DNA of 64,000 nt from Pontibacter cellulosilyticus (lineage in GTDB: Bacteria > Bacteroidota > Bacteroidia > Cytophagales > Hymenobacteraceae). Positions within the stretch are counted from its first letter, which is position 1, and every line of letters starts with the position of its first letter. The notes under the pieces were generated by a model that was not told the origin of the DNA, did no database searches, and saw only the letters and a program-made list of their open reading frames with translations. The stretch covers positions 62,001-126,000 of the forward strand of contig NZ_JACRVF010000006.1 of assembly GCF_014306105.1 (NCBI RefSeq), given 5' to 3'. Of this stretch, positions 18,011 to 26,250 are shown in pieces. The translations under genes and the position numbers were made by a program.

Positions 18011-18190
18011 TTACAGAGCAGCCTCAGTAGTGTCAACAGGAACTACAGTAGTGTCTTCCTCCATAACTGGAGCCTCTTCTACTACAGTCTCTTCAGTAGT
18101 TTCTACTTCAGCAGCAGTCTCTTCTGCGTTGTTGCAAGATGCGAAAGCGAAAAGACCAGCAACAAATAGTAAACCGAATACTTTTTTCAT
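18011..18190 (-). CDS. Small acidic lipoprotein, copy 3
   Basis: A 59-residue precursor: MKKVFGLLFVAGLFAFASC with lipobox Cys19, then CNNAEETAAEVETTEE and a Val/Glu/Thr-rich tail (EEDTTVVPVDTTEAAL). The start at 18190 is chosen because it opens the signal peptide; an ATG 33 bases upstream only adds a non-signal leader. The tail echoes the DTT(V/R)I ending of copies 1 and 2. It differs by being Thr/Val-rich rather than Glu/Asp-only. Lipidated and probably outer-membrane; function unknown. Confidence 0.8.
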   Translation of the reverse strand: MKKVFGLLFVAGLFAFASCNNAEETAAEVETTEETVVEEAPVMEEDTTVVPVDTTEAAL

Positions 18191-18258
18191 GATGTTTTGT
18201 TGTTTTATGAAATGAAGAGACAAATATACTACTATATTTCAATCCCCTAATATATTCT

Positions 18259-19572
18259 CTACTTTTTCCTGAAGATTAACTTTATCGGAACCCCCTCAAA
18301 ACCAAAGTGCTCACGCATTCTGTTCTCCAGGTAGCGCATGTATGGCTCCTTAATATACTGCGGCAAATTACAAAAGAACGCAAACGTTGGATTGTGCGTC
18401 GGCAGCTGCGTTACATACTTAATCTTTACAAACTTACCTTTGATTGCCGGTGGCGGATAACGCTCAATATCTGGCAACAGCAGGTCGTTTAGTTTAGAGG
18501 TAGGTATCTTCTGCGTTTTATTGTCATATACTTCCATCGCTTTCTCCACAGCCTTGTGTATACGCTGCTTGGTAAGCACCGAAGTAAAGACAACAGGCAC
18601 ATACTTTATAGGTGCAATACGGCTTAAGATTTCTTCTTCAAACTCTTTAGTAGTATTAGTTTCCTTTTCTACCAGGTCCCACTTATTCACAAGTATAACG
18701 ATGCCTTTGCGGTTCTTCTCGGCCAGTGTAATGATGTTTACGTCCTGCGCCTCGATACCACGGGTGGCATCCAGCATTACAATACAAACATCGGCATCTT
18801 CCAGGGCGCGAATGGCGCGCATCACTGAATAGAACTCAATGTCTTCGCTTACTTTGCTTTTGCGGCGAAGACCAGCTGTATCCACAATAATAAACTCTTT
18901 GCCAAAGGCATTGTAGCGGGAATGGATCGCATCGCGTGTTGTGCCGGCAATATCGGTTACAATGTTTCTTTCCTCACCTAAAAGCAGGTTTACAAAAGAA
19001 GACTTACCAGCATTCGGACGGCCTAATACAGCAATTTTTGGAATACCGGCATCCGGGTCTTCAATTCCTTCGTCTTTAAAGTGCTTCACTACCTCGTCTA
19101 GCAACTCACCTGTTCCAGAGCCGCTCTGAGATGAGATCGGGTAGATTTCTTCGCCTACACCCATGGCATAGAACTCACCCATCTGGTGCATGCGGGCATT
19201 GTTATCGGCTTTGTTGGCTACAACATAAACCGGCTTTTTGGTACGGCGAAGCACGTTAGCAAACTCTTCGTCAAGGCCGGTTAAGCCAGCGTCTACGTCC
19301 ACCATAAAAAGGATAACGTCGGCCTCGTTCATGGCCAACTCTACCTGGCGGTTAATTTCAGATTCAAAAATATCGTCGGAGCCATGTACATAGCCACCGG
19401 TGTCGATTACTGTAAAAAACTTTCCGCACCACTCGCCGTGGCCATAGCTTCTGTCGCGGGTTACGCCGCTCACGTTGTCCATGATGGCTTTGCGCTGGCC
19501 AATTAAGCGGTTAAATAGCGTGGACTTACCCACGTTTGGGCGACCTACGATCGCAATGATGTTTGATGACAT
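18259..19572 (-). CDS. der: Ribosome biogenesis GTPase Der (EngA)
   Basis: A 437-residue protein with two tandem GTPase domains, unique to Der, which acts in 50S subunit assembly. The first P-loop GRPNVGKST is at 10-18, with DTGG and NKAD. The second has GRPNAGKSS, DTAGLRRKSKVSEDIEF and NKWD. The C-terminal KH-like domain ends the protein (FVKIKYVTQLPTHNPTFAFF). It follows era on the same strand after 62 bp, so the two GTPases may be co-transcribed. Length is normal. Confidence 0.97.
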   Translation of the reverse strand: MSSNIIAIVGRPNVGKSTLFNRLIGQRKAIMDNVSGVTRDRSYGHGEWCGKFFTVIDTGGYVHGSDDIFESEINRQVELAMNEADVILFMVDVDAGLTGLDEEFANVLRRTKKPVYVVANKADNNARMHQMGEFYAMGVGEEIYPISSQSGSGTGELLDEVVKHFKDEGIEDPDAGIPKIAVLGRPNAGKSSFVNLLLGEERNIVTDIAGTTRDAIHSRYNAFGKEFIIVDTAGLRRKSKVSEDIEFYSVMRAIRALEDADVCIVMLDATRGIEAQDVNIITLAEKNRKGIVILVNKWDLVEKETNTTKEFEEEILSRIAPIKYVPVVFTSVLTKQRIHKAVEKAMEVYDNKTQKIPTSKLNDLLLPDIERYPPPAIKGKFVKIKYVTQLPTHNPTFAFFCNLPQYIKEPYMRYLENRMREHFGFEGVPIKLIFRKK

Positions 19573-19634
19573 CGTTCTAAAATAAAATAGTTAAAGTGCC
19601 CTCGGAGCACCTTGCCCCGAAGCTTTATGGTGCG

Positions 19635-20522
19635 CTACTCGCTGTAGCCAAAACGGCGAAGCAGCTTCTGGTCGGTTCGCCAGTTCTCGTTCACGCGCAC
19701 GTATAAATCAAGAAATACTTTTTTCTGGAAGAAATCCTCCATGTCCACCCGGGCCTGTGTGCCTACTTTTTTAAGCGCCTCACCTTTATTGCCAATCACA
19801 ATACCTTTCTGGCTTCTGCGCTCCACACTAATTTCAGCACGGATGCGGATAAGATTTTCTTCTTCTTTAAACTCCTCTACCACAACTTCGCAGCTGTAAG
19901 GAATTTCTTTTTTATAGTTCAGCAGGATCTTCTCCCGGATGATCTCCGACACAAAGAAACGCTCCGGCTTATCAGTCAGTTCATCTTTGGGATAAAAGGC
20001 TGGATGCACCGGCAGATAATGGAGCAGGCGCTGAAACAGATGGTCCAGGCCAAAGTTATGCAAAGCAGATATCGGCAAAATCTCAGTCGGTTTCATTACT
20101 TCCTGCCAGTAAGCTACTTTTTCGTTTACCTCCTCCTCAGTGGCCTGGTCAATTTTATTGATAAGCAGCAGAATAGGCACCTCGGCATGTTGCAGGCGTT
20201 TGATCACGTCATCCTCGTCGTGCTTCTCGTAAATGTCCGTCACGAAAAGTATAACATCGGCGTCTTCCAGCGAGGTGCGCACAAAGCCCATCATCGATTC
20301 GTGCAGGGCGTACTGCGGCTTTATGATGCCAGGTGTATCAGAATACACGATCTGGAAATCATCGCCGTTCAGGATACCCATTATGCGGTGCCGCGTAGTC
20401 TGCGCTTTTGAGGTGATAATAGAGAGCTTCTCCCCTACCAGCGCGTTCATCAGCGTAGATTTGCCTACATTTGGCTTGCCCACTATACTTACAAATCCGG
20501 CTTTATGCGGTGTTTCGGCCAT
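19635..20522 (-). CDS. era: GTPase Era
   Basis: A 295-residue GTPase that binds 16S rRNA during 30S maturation. P-loop GKPNVGKST is at 15-23, switch II DTPG, and NKID follow. The C-terminal KH RNA-binding domain carries KGIVIGNKGEALKKVG. It starts at an ATG preceded by a TAnnTTTG element (20542-20549). Der lies 62 bp downstream, giving an era-der pair devoted to ribosome assembly. Confidence 0.97.
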   Translation of the reverse strand: MAETPHKAGFVSIVGKPNVGKSTLMNALVGEKLSIITSKAQTTRHRIMGILNGDDFQIVYSDTPGIIKPQYALHESMMGFVRTSLEDADVILFVTDIYEKHDEDDVIKRLQHAEVPILLLINKIDQATEEEVNEKVAYWQEVMKPTEILPISALHNFGLDHLFQRLLHYLPVHPAFYPKDELTDKPERFFVSEIIREKILLNYKKEIPYSCEVVVEEFKEEENLIRIRAEISVERRSQKGIVIGNKGEALKKVGTQARVDMEDFFQKKVFLDLYVRVNENWRTDQKLLRRFGYSE

Positions 20523-20541
20523 ACTCTTAAATTTAAGGATG

Positions 20542-20549
20542 CAAAATTA
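20542..20549 (-). promoter_or_regulatory. -7 element of the era promoter
   Basis: On the minus strand TAATTTTG matches the Bacteroidota -7 consensus TAnnTTTG and lies 19 bases before the era ATG. A good -33 TTTG was not found. Confidence 0.45.
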
Positions 20550-20933
20550 CTTCTTTTTTACGAGACTAAGGCGGGATGTATGATTTAATGTGAATTAAGG
20601 GAAAGAGTTTGGTGTTGAGGCACTTGTGTTTCTGCCTTTCTTTATAGCTGCTGCTATTCCTCAGTCTTACTTGCTGTATCGTTTCATCTTTTGCTTTGGT
20701 GCGTTCAAGGTCGCGACCTGTCCGAGGAACAGCTAGGGATATAAAACCTGTACAGCAGCTACAGTTATAGCACCAAGTTTACCTCATAAAGGGAGCGCAG
20801 GGCTATGATTACTCTTGCGAAACTCTCTTTGCGAGTGTAATTTTCTAAACATTTTGCCATACTTTCTGCTTTACCACACGCTCTCTATCAAGACATAGAA
20901 ACTATCAATTAATAACAAACGAGTTATACTTCG

Positions 20934-20941
20934 TATCTTTG
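20934..20941 (+). promoter_or_regulatory. -7 element of the hemH promoter
   Basis: TATCTTTG is a full match to TAnnTTTG, 26 bases before the hemH ATG. No clear -33 box is visible. Confidence 0.5.
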
Positions 20942-20967
20942 TAAAGCAAAAGCACTTTAAAGTATAA

Positions 20968-21996
20968 ATGAGCAAGAAAAAAGCTGGTAAGATTGGCGTA
21001 TTGTTGGTGAATCTCGGCACACCAGATAGCCCCAACACGCCTGACGTAAGAAAATACCTACGCGAGTTCCTCCTGGACCCTCGCGTGATCGATATAAATC
21101 CTGTTGGCCGTTATGCACTGGTAAATGGCATAATCGCTCCATTCCGGGCTCCAAAGTCAGCTATTGTATACAAACAACTCTGGACCGAGCGCGGCTCTCC
21201 GCTGCTGTACCATGGCCTTGACCTGAAGGTAAAGCTTCAAACTGCTTTGGGTGATGACTATCATGTTGCCTTTGGCATGCGTTACCAAAGCCCAAGTATA
21301 AAAAGTGCACTGGAAGAACTACGCGACAAGAGTGTGGACCGTATTATTGTACTCCCGCTTTTCCCGCAATATGCCGCCGCCTCTACTGGCTCGGTTCAGG
21401 ATAAGGTAATGGAAATTGTGCGTGAATGGTGGGTTATACCTAGCATCAACTTTATCTCCTCTTTCTGCGACGATCCTGGTTTTATCAACGCCTTTGCGGA
21501 ACTGGGCAAGCAGCACATGGAGCAGGACAATTATGACCATGTAATCTTCAGTTACCACGGCTTACCAGAACGCCAGGTGCTGAAAGGCAGCGACAAGGGT
21601 TACTGCCAATTAGGAGCCTGCTGCAATACCTATAATAAGCGTAATAAGTACTGCTACCGGGCCGCCTGCTTCGCCACCTCCAGGTTGTTGGCCGAGAAGC
21701 TGGGCCTGCGCGAAGACCAGTATACGGTTACCTTCCAGTCGAGGCTTCTGAAAGACCCATGGCTACAGCCTTATACAGACGAAGTATTGAAGACGCTTCC
21801 TGCCAAAGGAATTAAAAAAGTACTGGCCTATAGCCCTGCCTTTGTTGCCGACTGCCTGGAAACCACTATTGAGGTAGGAGAAGAATTTAAAGAGATGTTT
21901 GAGCACGCCGGTGGAGAGAAATGGCAGCTGGTGGAAAGCCTCAACTCAAACGATACATGGGTAGAAGCCCTTAGAGAAATGATTCTTAAGCACTAG
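20968..21996 (+). CDS. hemH: Ferrochelatase
   Basis: Inserts Fe2+ into protoporphyrin IX as the last step of protoheme synthesis. The signature VLLVNLGTPDSP opens the protein. The catalytic His197 is in FSYHGLP and the conserved Glu298 in DCLETTIE. At 342 residues the length is normal. Directly after the catalytic His is a cysteine-rich insert: Cys213, 218, 219, 229 and 234 within 22 residues, a spacing that could hold a [2Fe-2S] cluster as in some bacterial ferrochelatases. Cluster binding is an inference. The gene is monocistronic, with its own -7 element and a bidirectional terminator. Confidence 0.96.
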   Translation: MSKKKAGKIGVLLVNLGTPDSPNTPDVRKYLREFLLDPRVIDINPVGRYALVNGIIAPFRAPKSAIVYKQLWTERGSPLLYHGLDLKVKLQTALGDDYHVAFGMRYQSPSIKSALEELRDKSVDRIIVLPLFPQYAAASTGSVQDKVMEIVREWWVIPSINFISSFCDDPGFINAFAELGKQHMEQDNYDHVIFSYHGLPERQVLKGSDKGYCQLGACCNTYNKRNKYCYRAACFATSRLLAEKLGLREDQYTVTFQSRLLKDPWLQPYTDEVLKTLPAKGIKKVLAYSPAFVADCLETTIEVGEEFKEMFEHAGGEKWQLVESLNSNDTWVEALREMILKH

Positions 21997-22011
21997 GTGT
22001 GTTCCAAGTAT

Positions 22012-22050
22012 AAAAAAAGCCGCTGATACTAATTACCAGCGGCTTTTTTT
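22012..22050. terminator. Bidirectional terminator after hemH
   Basis: A 14-bp stem (AAAAAAAGCCGCTG / CAGCGGCTTTTTTT) with an 11-base loop. A-run and T-run on either side serve hemH and the convergent gene at 22069. Confidence 0.9.
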
Positions 22051-22068
22051 TATACTTATACTCTAAGC

Positions 22069-22575
22069 TTAATCCCAGTCCCAATCCCAGTCATCGTCAT
22101 CGCCGTTCTCACTTTCAGAACCGACAGTAATAGGCGCCTTAATATAAAAGCCTAATGCCCTTTGCTTTTCACCGCCACCGTACCTTACCCTGTAGTTTAA
22201 ACCGGCAAAATAGTTTATCCAGTAGTCTGTCTGTACACCCAGCACTGGCGAATTTTCTTTCCTGAACTCCAGATAAGGCCCAGCGGAGATACCTGCAATA
22301 CCTATTCCGGTCTGCGCCTGAGAGTAAAGCACCGTACTACCTTTTCGCCTGTCAAAACCGATATTGGCACTAATGGGAAACTGGTCTTGATACCACCATA
22401 AGGCGGCCTCGACACCCCAGCTAACTTTCGGTTTTTTATCGCCGAAGTTAAAATGCAGGGCTGGCCCAACAGAGAAAACATCCTGAGCACGCGCTTCTGT
22501 TAACAGCAACACGAAGAGCAGCGATAGCATAAGCAGCTTTGTGCCTCTGCTGAAACGAGTAAATTTTAGCGCCAT
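22069..22575 (-). CDS. Exported, probably outer-membrane protein with Asp-Trp tail
   Basis: A 168-residue protein with a signal peptide (KLLMLSLLFVLLLTEARAQ) and alternating aromatic/glycine strands (GVEAALWWYQDQFPISANIG) like a small outer-membrane beta-barrel. The C-terminus is odd: after SESENGDDDD it ends WDWDWD, encoded by a short hexanucleotide repeat. I do not recognise a family. It lies 18 bp after the LOG gene on the same strand, so it may be co-transcribed with it. Confidence 0.75.
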   Translation of the reverse strand: MALKFTRFSRGTKLLMLSLLFVLLLTEARAQDVFSVGPALHFNFGDKKPKVSWGVEAALWWYQDQFPISANIGFDRRKGSTVLYSQAQTGIGIAGISAGPYLEFRKENSPVLGVQTDYWINYFAGLNYRVRYGGGEKQRALGFYIKAPITVGSESENGDDDDWDWDWD

Positions 22576-22593
22576 GTTATATAAAAAATTAGA

Positions 22594-23175
22594 TTAGATT
22601 CTCTTGAAGTCGATCCAATAGTCAGAAGTGGCATCGGCATAGCTTCTGATCTTCTGCAGCAGCACTTCGGGAACACTTTCTACAATCAGGTTTTCGCGTT
22701 GGTCATACTTCACAAAACCCTCTGCTACAGTATGGTCCACCATATCCAGGAACTTATCCCAAAAGCCGTTTACATTATAAAAGGCTACAGGCTTTCTAAT
22801 AATGCCTAATTGGTTCCAGGTGATAATCTCACAGATCTCGTCGAATGTGCCGAAGCCACCAGGCATCGCAATAAAAGCATCTGATCTGGCAGCCATCATA
22901 GCTTTACGCTCATGCATCGTTTGTACTACATGTAGTTCGGTTAAGCCTTTGTGCGCTACTTCCCGGTCTACTAAACTCTGAGGTATGACCCCCACAGCCC
23001 TGCCCTTCTCTGCCAATACTGCATCGGCTATAGTACCCATCAGCCCTACATTGCCGGCGCCATATACCAGCAAAATATTCTGCTGCGCCATTAGCCGCCC
23101 TAATTCTGCTGCTGCCTCCTGGTAAACCGGGTTTGTTCCGTGGTTAGCTCCACAGAAAATACCTATACTTCTCAT
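22594..23175 (-). CDS. LOG-family protein (cytokinin-type nucleotide phosphoribohydrolase)
   Basis: A 193-residue Rossmann-fold protein of the LOG/TIGR00730 family, which removes ribose 5-phosphate from nucleoside monophosphates; bacterial substrates include AMP-like nucleotides. The signature MPGGFGTFDE is present with the upstream HERKAMM arginine motif. The start at 23175 gives SIGIFCGAN at the N-terminus, as in the family. A further ATG 48 bases upstream would add a hydrophobic leader that family members lack. A -7 element TATGTTTG lies 21 bases upstream on the minus strand. Confidence 0.9.
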   Translation of the reverse strand: MRSIGIFCGANHGTNPVYQEAAAELGRLMAQQNILLVYGAGNVGLMGTIADAVLAEKGRAVGVIPQSLVDREVAHKGLTELHVVQTMHERKAMMAARSDAFIAMPGGFGTFDEICEIITWNQLGIIRKPVAFYNVNGFWDKFLDMVDHTVAEGFVKYDQRENLIVESVPEVLLQKIRSYADATSDYWIDFKRI

Positions 23176-23196
23176 ATGTATACTTAAAACAAAAGT

Positions 23197-23204
23197 CAAA
23201 CATA
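23197..23204 (-). promoter_or_regulatory. -7 element of the LOG gene promoter
   Basis: On the minus strand TATGTTTG matches TAnnTTTG, 21 bases before the preferred start at 23175. It supports that start over the upstream ATG at 23223, which would lie before this element. Confidence 0.45.
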
Positions 23205-23209
23205 CAAAT

Positions 23210-23239
23210 AAAGGCTTCAACATTGCTGCTGAAGCCTTT
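23210..23239 (-). terminator. Terminator after the cysteine desulfurase gene
   Basis: A 10-bp perfect stem (AAAGGCTTCA / TGAAGCCTTT, loop 10) lies 28 bases after the desulfurase stop; on the minus strand it is followed by ATTTG. Confidence 0.75.
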
Positions 23240-23267
23240 AAATATTTTTGAAGCTTTTATACTTAGC

Positions 23268-24410
23268 TTACGCCAGTTCTTTTTTATACATTTTAGCCAA
23301 TGTTTCGGCCGCAAAATCTATCTCTGCCTCGGTGTTATACTTGCTGAACGAGAAGCGTACAGAACCGCGGTCAGGATCTGCATTAAGGGCACGTAATACA
23401 TGGGAACCGGCATTGGCCCCACTGCTGCAAGCACTACCGCCAGACGCTGAAATCTTATGTATATCCAGGTTAAATAGCAGCATTTCATTGATATCAGAAG
23501 CAGGCAGGCTTACGTTCAGTACAGTATATAAGCTCTTGTCACTAAATTCAGACATGCCGTTAAAGCTTACATCCTCCATTTGCTCACGCAGCTTATAGAT
23601 CATCCTGTCTTTCAGCCCTTGAATATGCTTGGCATGCTCATCCATGTCGCGGTATGCGATTTCGAGTGCCTTTGCCAGACCGATGATGCCATACACATTT
23701 TCGGTGCCGCCACGCATGTTGCGCTCCTGGGATCCACCTTGGATAAGCGGCTGTATTTTGATGTTGGCATCACAGTACAAAAAGCCCACACCTTTTGGCC
23801 CATGAAACTTATGAGCCGACCCTACTATAAAGTTTGCGCCTAACGCCTGCACATCGTGCTTGTAGTGCGCCATTGTCTGCACCGTGTCCGAATGGAAAAC
23901 AGCATCATACTCCCTGCAGATCTCACCAATCGCTTCAATATCGTTCAAGGTACCTACTTCGTTGTTCGCGTGCATGATAGAAACCATCGTGCGAGGCTGG
24001 TTTGCCAGCAGTTCCTCCAGGTGCTCCAGATCCAGGTTACCGCGTTCGTCGTGGCGTAGGTAAGTTATTTGCACCCCCTCTTCTTTCGCCAGTAGCTCCA
24101 TAGTATGCAAAACTGCATGGTGTTCCAGTTTAGAAGTTATCGCGTGTTTTATACCATAAGCGCGGCAAGTGCAGCGAATGGCGGCATTATCAGCCTCAGT
24201 ACCACCAGAGGTAAAAAATATTTCGGCTGGTGACGTGTTAAGTAACGTTGCTACCGTTCTGCGGGCTTTTTCTATGGCTGAGCGCACTTCACGTCCATGC
24301 GAATGTATAGACGACGGGTTGCCAAAGTGCTCGAGCATAAAAGGCGCCATGGCATCAAAAACCTCCTTATCCAGAGGGGTAGTAGCAGCATTATCTAAAT
24401 AAACACGCAT
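23268..24410 (-). CDS. Cysteine desulfurase (IscS/NifS family)
   Basis: A PLP enzyme that takes sulfur from cysteine as a persulfide for Fe-S clusters and tRNA thiolation. The N-terminus VYLDNAATTPLD, the PLP lysine in GSAHKFHGPKG and the persulfide-forming Cys in GGSACSSGAN mark the class I (IscS/NifS) branch. The start at 24410 is chosen because the family begins just before YLDNAAT; an ATG 21 bases upstream is possible. No iscU or other cluster-assembly gene is adjacent. A terminator follows. Confidence 0.93.
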   Translation of the reverse strand: MRVYLDNAATTPLDKEVFDAMAPFMLEHFGNPSSIHSHGREVRSAIEKARRTVATLLNTSPAEIFFTSGGTEADNAAIRCTCRAYGIKHAITSKLEHHAVLHTMELLAKEEGVQITYLRHDERGNLDLEHLEELLANQPRTMVSIMHANNEVGTLNDIEAIGEICREYDAVFHSDTVQTMAHYKHDVQALGANFIVGSAHKFHGPKGVGFLYCDANIKIQPLIQGGSQERNMRGGTENVYGIIGLAKALEIAYRDMDEHAKHIQGLKDRMIYKLREQMEDVSFNGMSEFSDKSLYTVLNVSLPASDINEMLLFNLDIHKISASGGSACSSGANAGSHVLRALNADPDRGSVRFSFSKYNTEAEIDFAAETLAKMYKKELA

Positions 24411-24452
24411 GATATTTTGGGATGAATTCACTATAAACGAACCACTAAAGTA

Positions 24453-24507
24453 TAAAAAAAAGTTGCGCCAAGAGAGAAAAAGACTTTGTTTCTCCTCTGG
24501 CGCAACT
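24453..24507 (-). terminator. Long-stem terminator after glmM
   Basis: AGTTGCGCCA / TGGCGCAACT (24461-24470 and 24498-24507) forms the base of a hairpin continued by GAGAAA/TTTCTC. On the minus strand it runs into TTTTTTTTATAC. Confidence 0.9.
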
Positions 24508-24545
24508 GTTAAGTGCTGGTTATACTATGCTACAGCAACAACACA

Positions 24546-25937
24546 TTATGCTTTAACAGAAATGATTTCTTTGATGTCAGCAATGATTTTGTTAGCCAAG
24601 TGATCTGCCGTAGCGTTGCTATCAGACTCTGCATAAATACGGATAATCGGCTCTGTGTTTGACTTGCGCAGGTGCACCCACTCTTTTCCAAACTCGATTT
24701 TTACACCGTCGATGGTATTGATCGGCTGCTTAGCATAACGCTCCTGCATCTGCACCAACACCTCATCTACATTTACTTCAGGGGTAAGCTCGATCTTGTT
24801 CTTAGAAATAAAGTAGCCAGGATAAGTGGCGCGCAGGCGCGTCATACTTAAACCGGACTTTGCCAGGTGCGTTAGGAATAAAGCTATGCCAACCAGGGCA
24901 TCACGGCCATAGTGCAGCTCAGGGTAAATGATACCGCCGTTGCCTTCGCCACCGATGACTGCATTCCGAGCCTTCATCATATTTACTACATTTACCTCGC
25001 CAACGGCAGCGGCATAATAGTCTCCGCCAGCTTTCTCGGTTACATCGCGCAATGCTCTTGTAGACGATAGGTTGGAAACAGTATTGCCTTTCTGGTTTTG
25101 CAGGATATAATCTGCCACAGCCACCAAAGTATACTCTTCGCCGAACATGCTGCCATCCTCGTTTATCAGGGCTAGCCTGTCAACGTCCGGATCAACTACG
25201 ATACCCAGGTCAAACTTGCCTTTTTCGATTACTTTAGAGATTTCGCGCAGGTTCTCTGGAAGCGGCTCCGGGTTGTGCGGGAAGTTTCCGTCTGGCTCGC
25301 AGAATAGTTTTTCAACTGTCTTAACACCTAGCGCCTCCAGCAGCATCGGCACTGCAATACCGCCTGTAGAGTTAACACAGTCTATGGCAATGCTAAAGTT
25401 CTTCTCTTGGATGGCTTTAACATCAACCAGCGGCAAAGCAAGTATAGCCTGAATATGTTTCTCTAGGGTTGTGTTATCATTTTTGTAACTGCCCAGCTCT
25501 GTTACCTGCGCAAACTCGAACGCTTCTTTCTCGGCAATCTCCAGCACCAGCTTTCCTTCCTCATCTGAAATAAACTCACCCTTCTCGTTCAACAGCTTCA
25601 ATGCGTTCCACTGTTTCGGGTTATGGCTGGCTGTAAGTATAATGCCACCACCTGCTTTCATGTCAGGCACAGCCATCTCTACAGTTGGTGTAGTAGACAA
25701 GCCTACATCAATGATATTGATGCCTAAACCTTGCAGGGTAGCACATACTAGTTTGTTTACCATTTCGCCGGAAATACGTGCATCACGCCCAACTACTATG
25801 GTGTTGTTACCTGTTGTTTTCAGCACCCATGTGCCAAAAGCAGCAGCAAATTTCACAACATCTACTGGAGTAAGAGCTTCTCCTGCCCGTCCTCCGATAG
25901 TACCGCGAATACCGGAAATTGATTTTATTAAAGCCAC
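24546..25937 (-). CDS. glmM: Phosphoglucosamine mutase
   Basis: A 463-residue alpha-D-phosphohexomutase that converts glucosamine-6-P to glucosamine-1-P on the way to UDP-GlcNAc. The phosphoserine loop TASHNP places the catalytic Ser at 104. The metal loop DPDVDRLALINE and the sugar loop GGEGNGG follow, with the phosphate-binding RKSNTEPIIRIYAES at the C-terminus. The name glmM is the usual one for this Bacteroidota form, but phosphomannomutase activity cannot be excluded from sequence. It has its own promoter (-7 element at 25960) and terminator. Confidence 0.92.
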   Translation of the reverse strand: MALIKSISGIRGTIGGRAGEALTPVDVVKFAAAFGTWVLKTTGNNTIVVGRDARISGEMVNKLVCATLQGLGINIIDVGLSTTPTVEMAVPDMKAGGGIILTASHNPKQWNALKLLNEKGEFISDEEGKLVLEIAEKEAFEFAQVTELGSYKNDNTTLEKHIQAILALPLVDVKAIQEKNFSIAIDCVNSTGGIAVPMLLEALGVKTVEKLFCEPDGNFPHNPEPLPENLREISKVIEKGKFDLGIVVDPDVDRLALINEDGSMFGEEYTLVAVADYILQNQKGNTVSNLSSTRALRDVTEKAGGDYYAAAVGEVNVVNMMKARNAVIGGEGNGGIIYPELHYGRDALVGIALFLTHLAKSGLSMTRLRATYPGYFISKNKIELTPEVNVDEVLVQMQERYAKQPINTIDGVKIEFGKEWVHLRKSNTEPIIRIYAESDSNATADHLANKIIADIKEIISVKA

Positions 25938-25959
25938 TTGTTGTAATTAATTAATGCCG

Positions 25960-25967
25960 CAAAAGTA
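25960..25967 (-). promoter_or_regulatory. -7 element of the glmM promoter
   Basis: On the minus strand TACTTTTG matches TAnnTTTG, 22 bases before the glmM ATG. A near-match TTTTC stands near the -33 position. Confidence 0.5.
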
Positions 25968-26196
25968 GTGAATTTTATAAGACTTTAAGAAAAGTAAGAC
26001 CCTGTACTTAGGCAAAAACTGCTGCACACCCCTGTGTGCCCATGCAAAGGCTATTTAACCTACAAAATAATTAACAACGGGCTTGACCCCTCAAATAACT
26101 CAGCGTTTCTAGTGCCATATTGTTCTGCAAAAAGTACTAATCTTTAACGCAGGCAAACCAGAGCAAAGTATAGAGGTAAGGCATAAAGTATACTCC

Positions 26197-26236
26197 GAGG
26201 CAAAACAGCAAACCACCCTTTTTTGCCTCTGTTTTG
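26197..26236. promoter_or_regulatory. Dyad upstream of the mazG promoter element
   Basis: GAGGCAAAA (26197-26205) pairs with TTTTGCCTC (26221-26229); CAAAACAG (26201-26208) can instead pair with CTGTTTTG (26229-26236). The alternatives sit where the -33 box should be and could be an operator. Function inferred. Confidence 0.35.
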
Positions 26237-26237
26237 T

Positions 26238-26245
26238 TATCTTTG
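26238..26245 (+). promoter_or_regulatory. -7 element touching the mazG start
   Basis: TATCTTTG fits TAnnTTTG fully and ends only 5 bases before the mazG ATG at 26251, so transcription would begin at or next to the start codon (leaderless mRNA). Confidence 0.5.
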
Positions 26246-26250
26246 CTTTT

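Larger units (their letters stand above)
20523..20967. other. Intergenic region between era and hemH
   Basis: These 445 bases hold the divergent promoters of era and hemH. A 10-bp palindrome GGTCGCGACC lies at 20709-20718. A start-less minus-strand frame at 20667-20732 reads LFLGQVATLNAPKQK and then stops shortly after, looking like a gene or repeat remnant. No RNA gene was recognised. Confidence 0.5.
25938..26250. other. Divergent promoter region of glmM and mazG
   Basis: 313 bases without a gene. They carry the -7 elements of both neighbours, and a 9-bp stem-loop GAGGCAAAA/TTTTGCCTC (26197-26229) overlapping a second possible pairing CAAAACAG/CTGTTTTG, right before the mazG promoter element. 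Confidence 0.5.

Noticed and set aside
20690..20740. Possible tRNA-like structure near GGTCGCGACC
   Set aside because: No cloverleaf with correct acceptor, anticodon and T-loop could be drawn.
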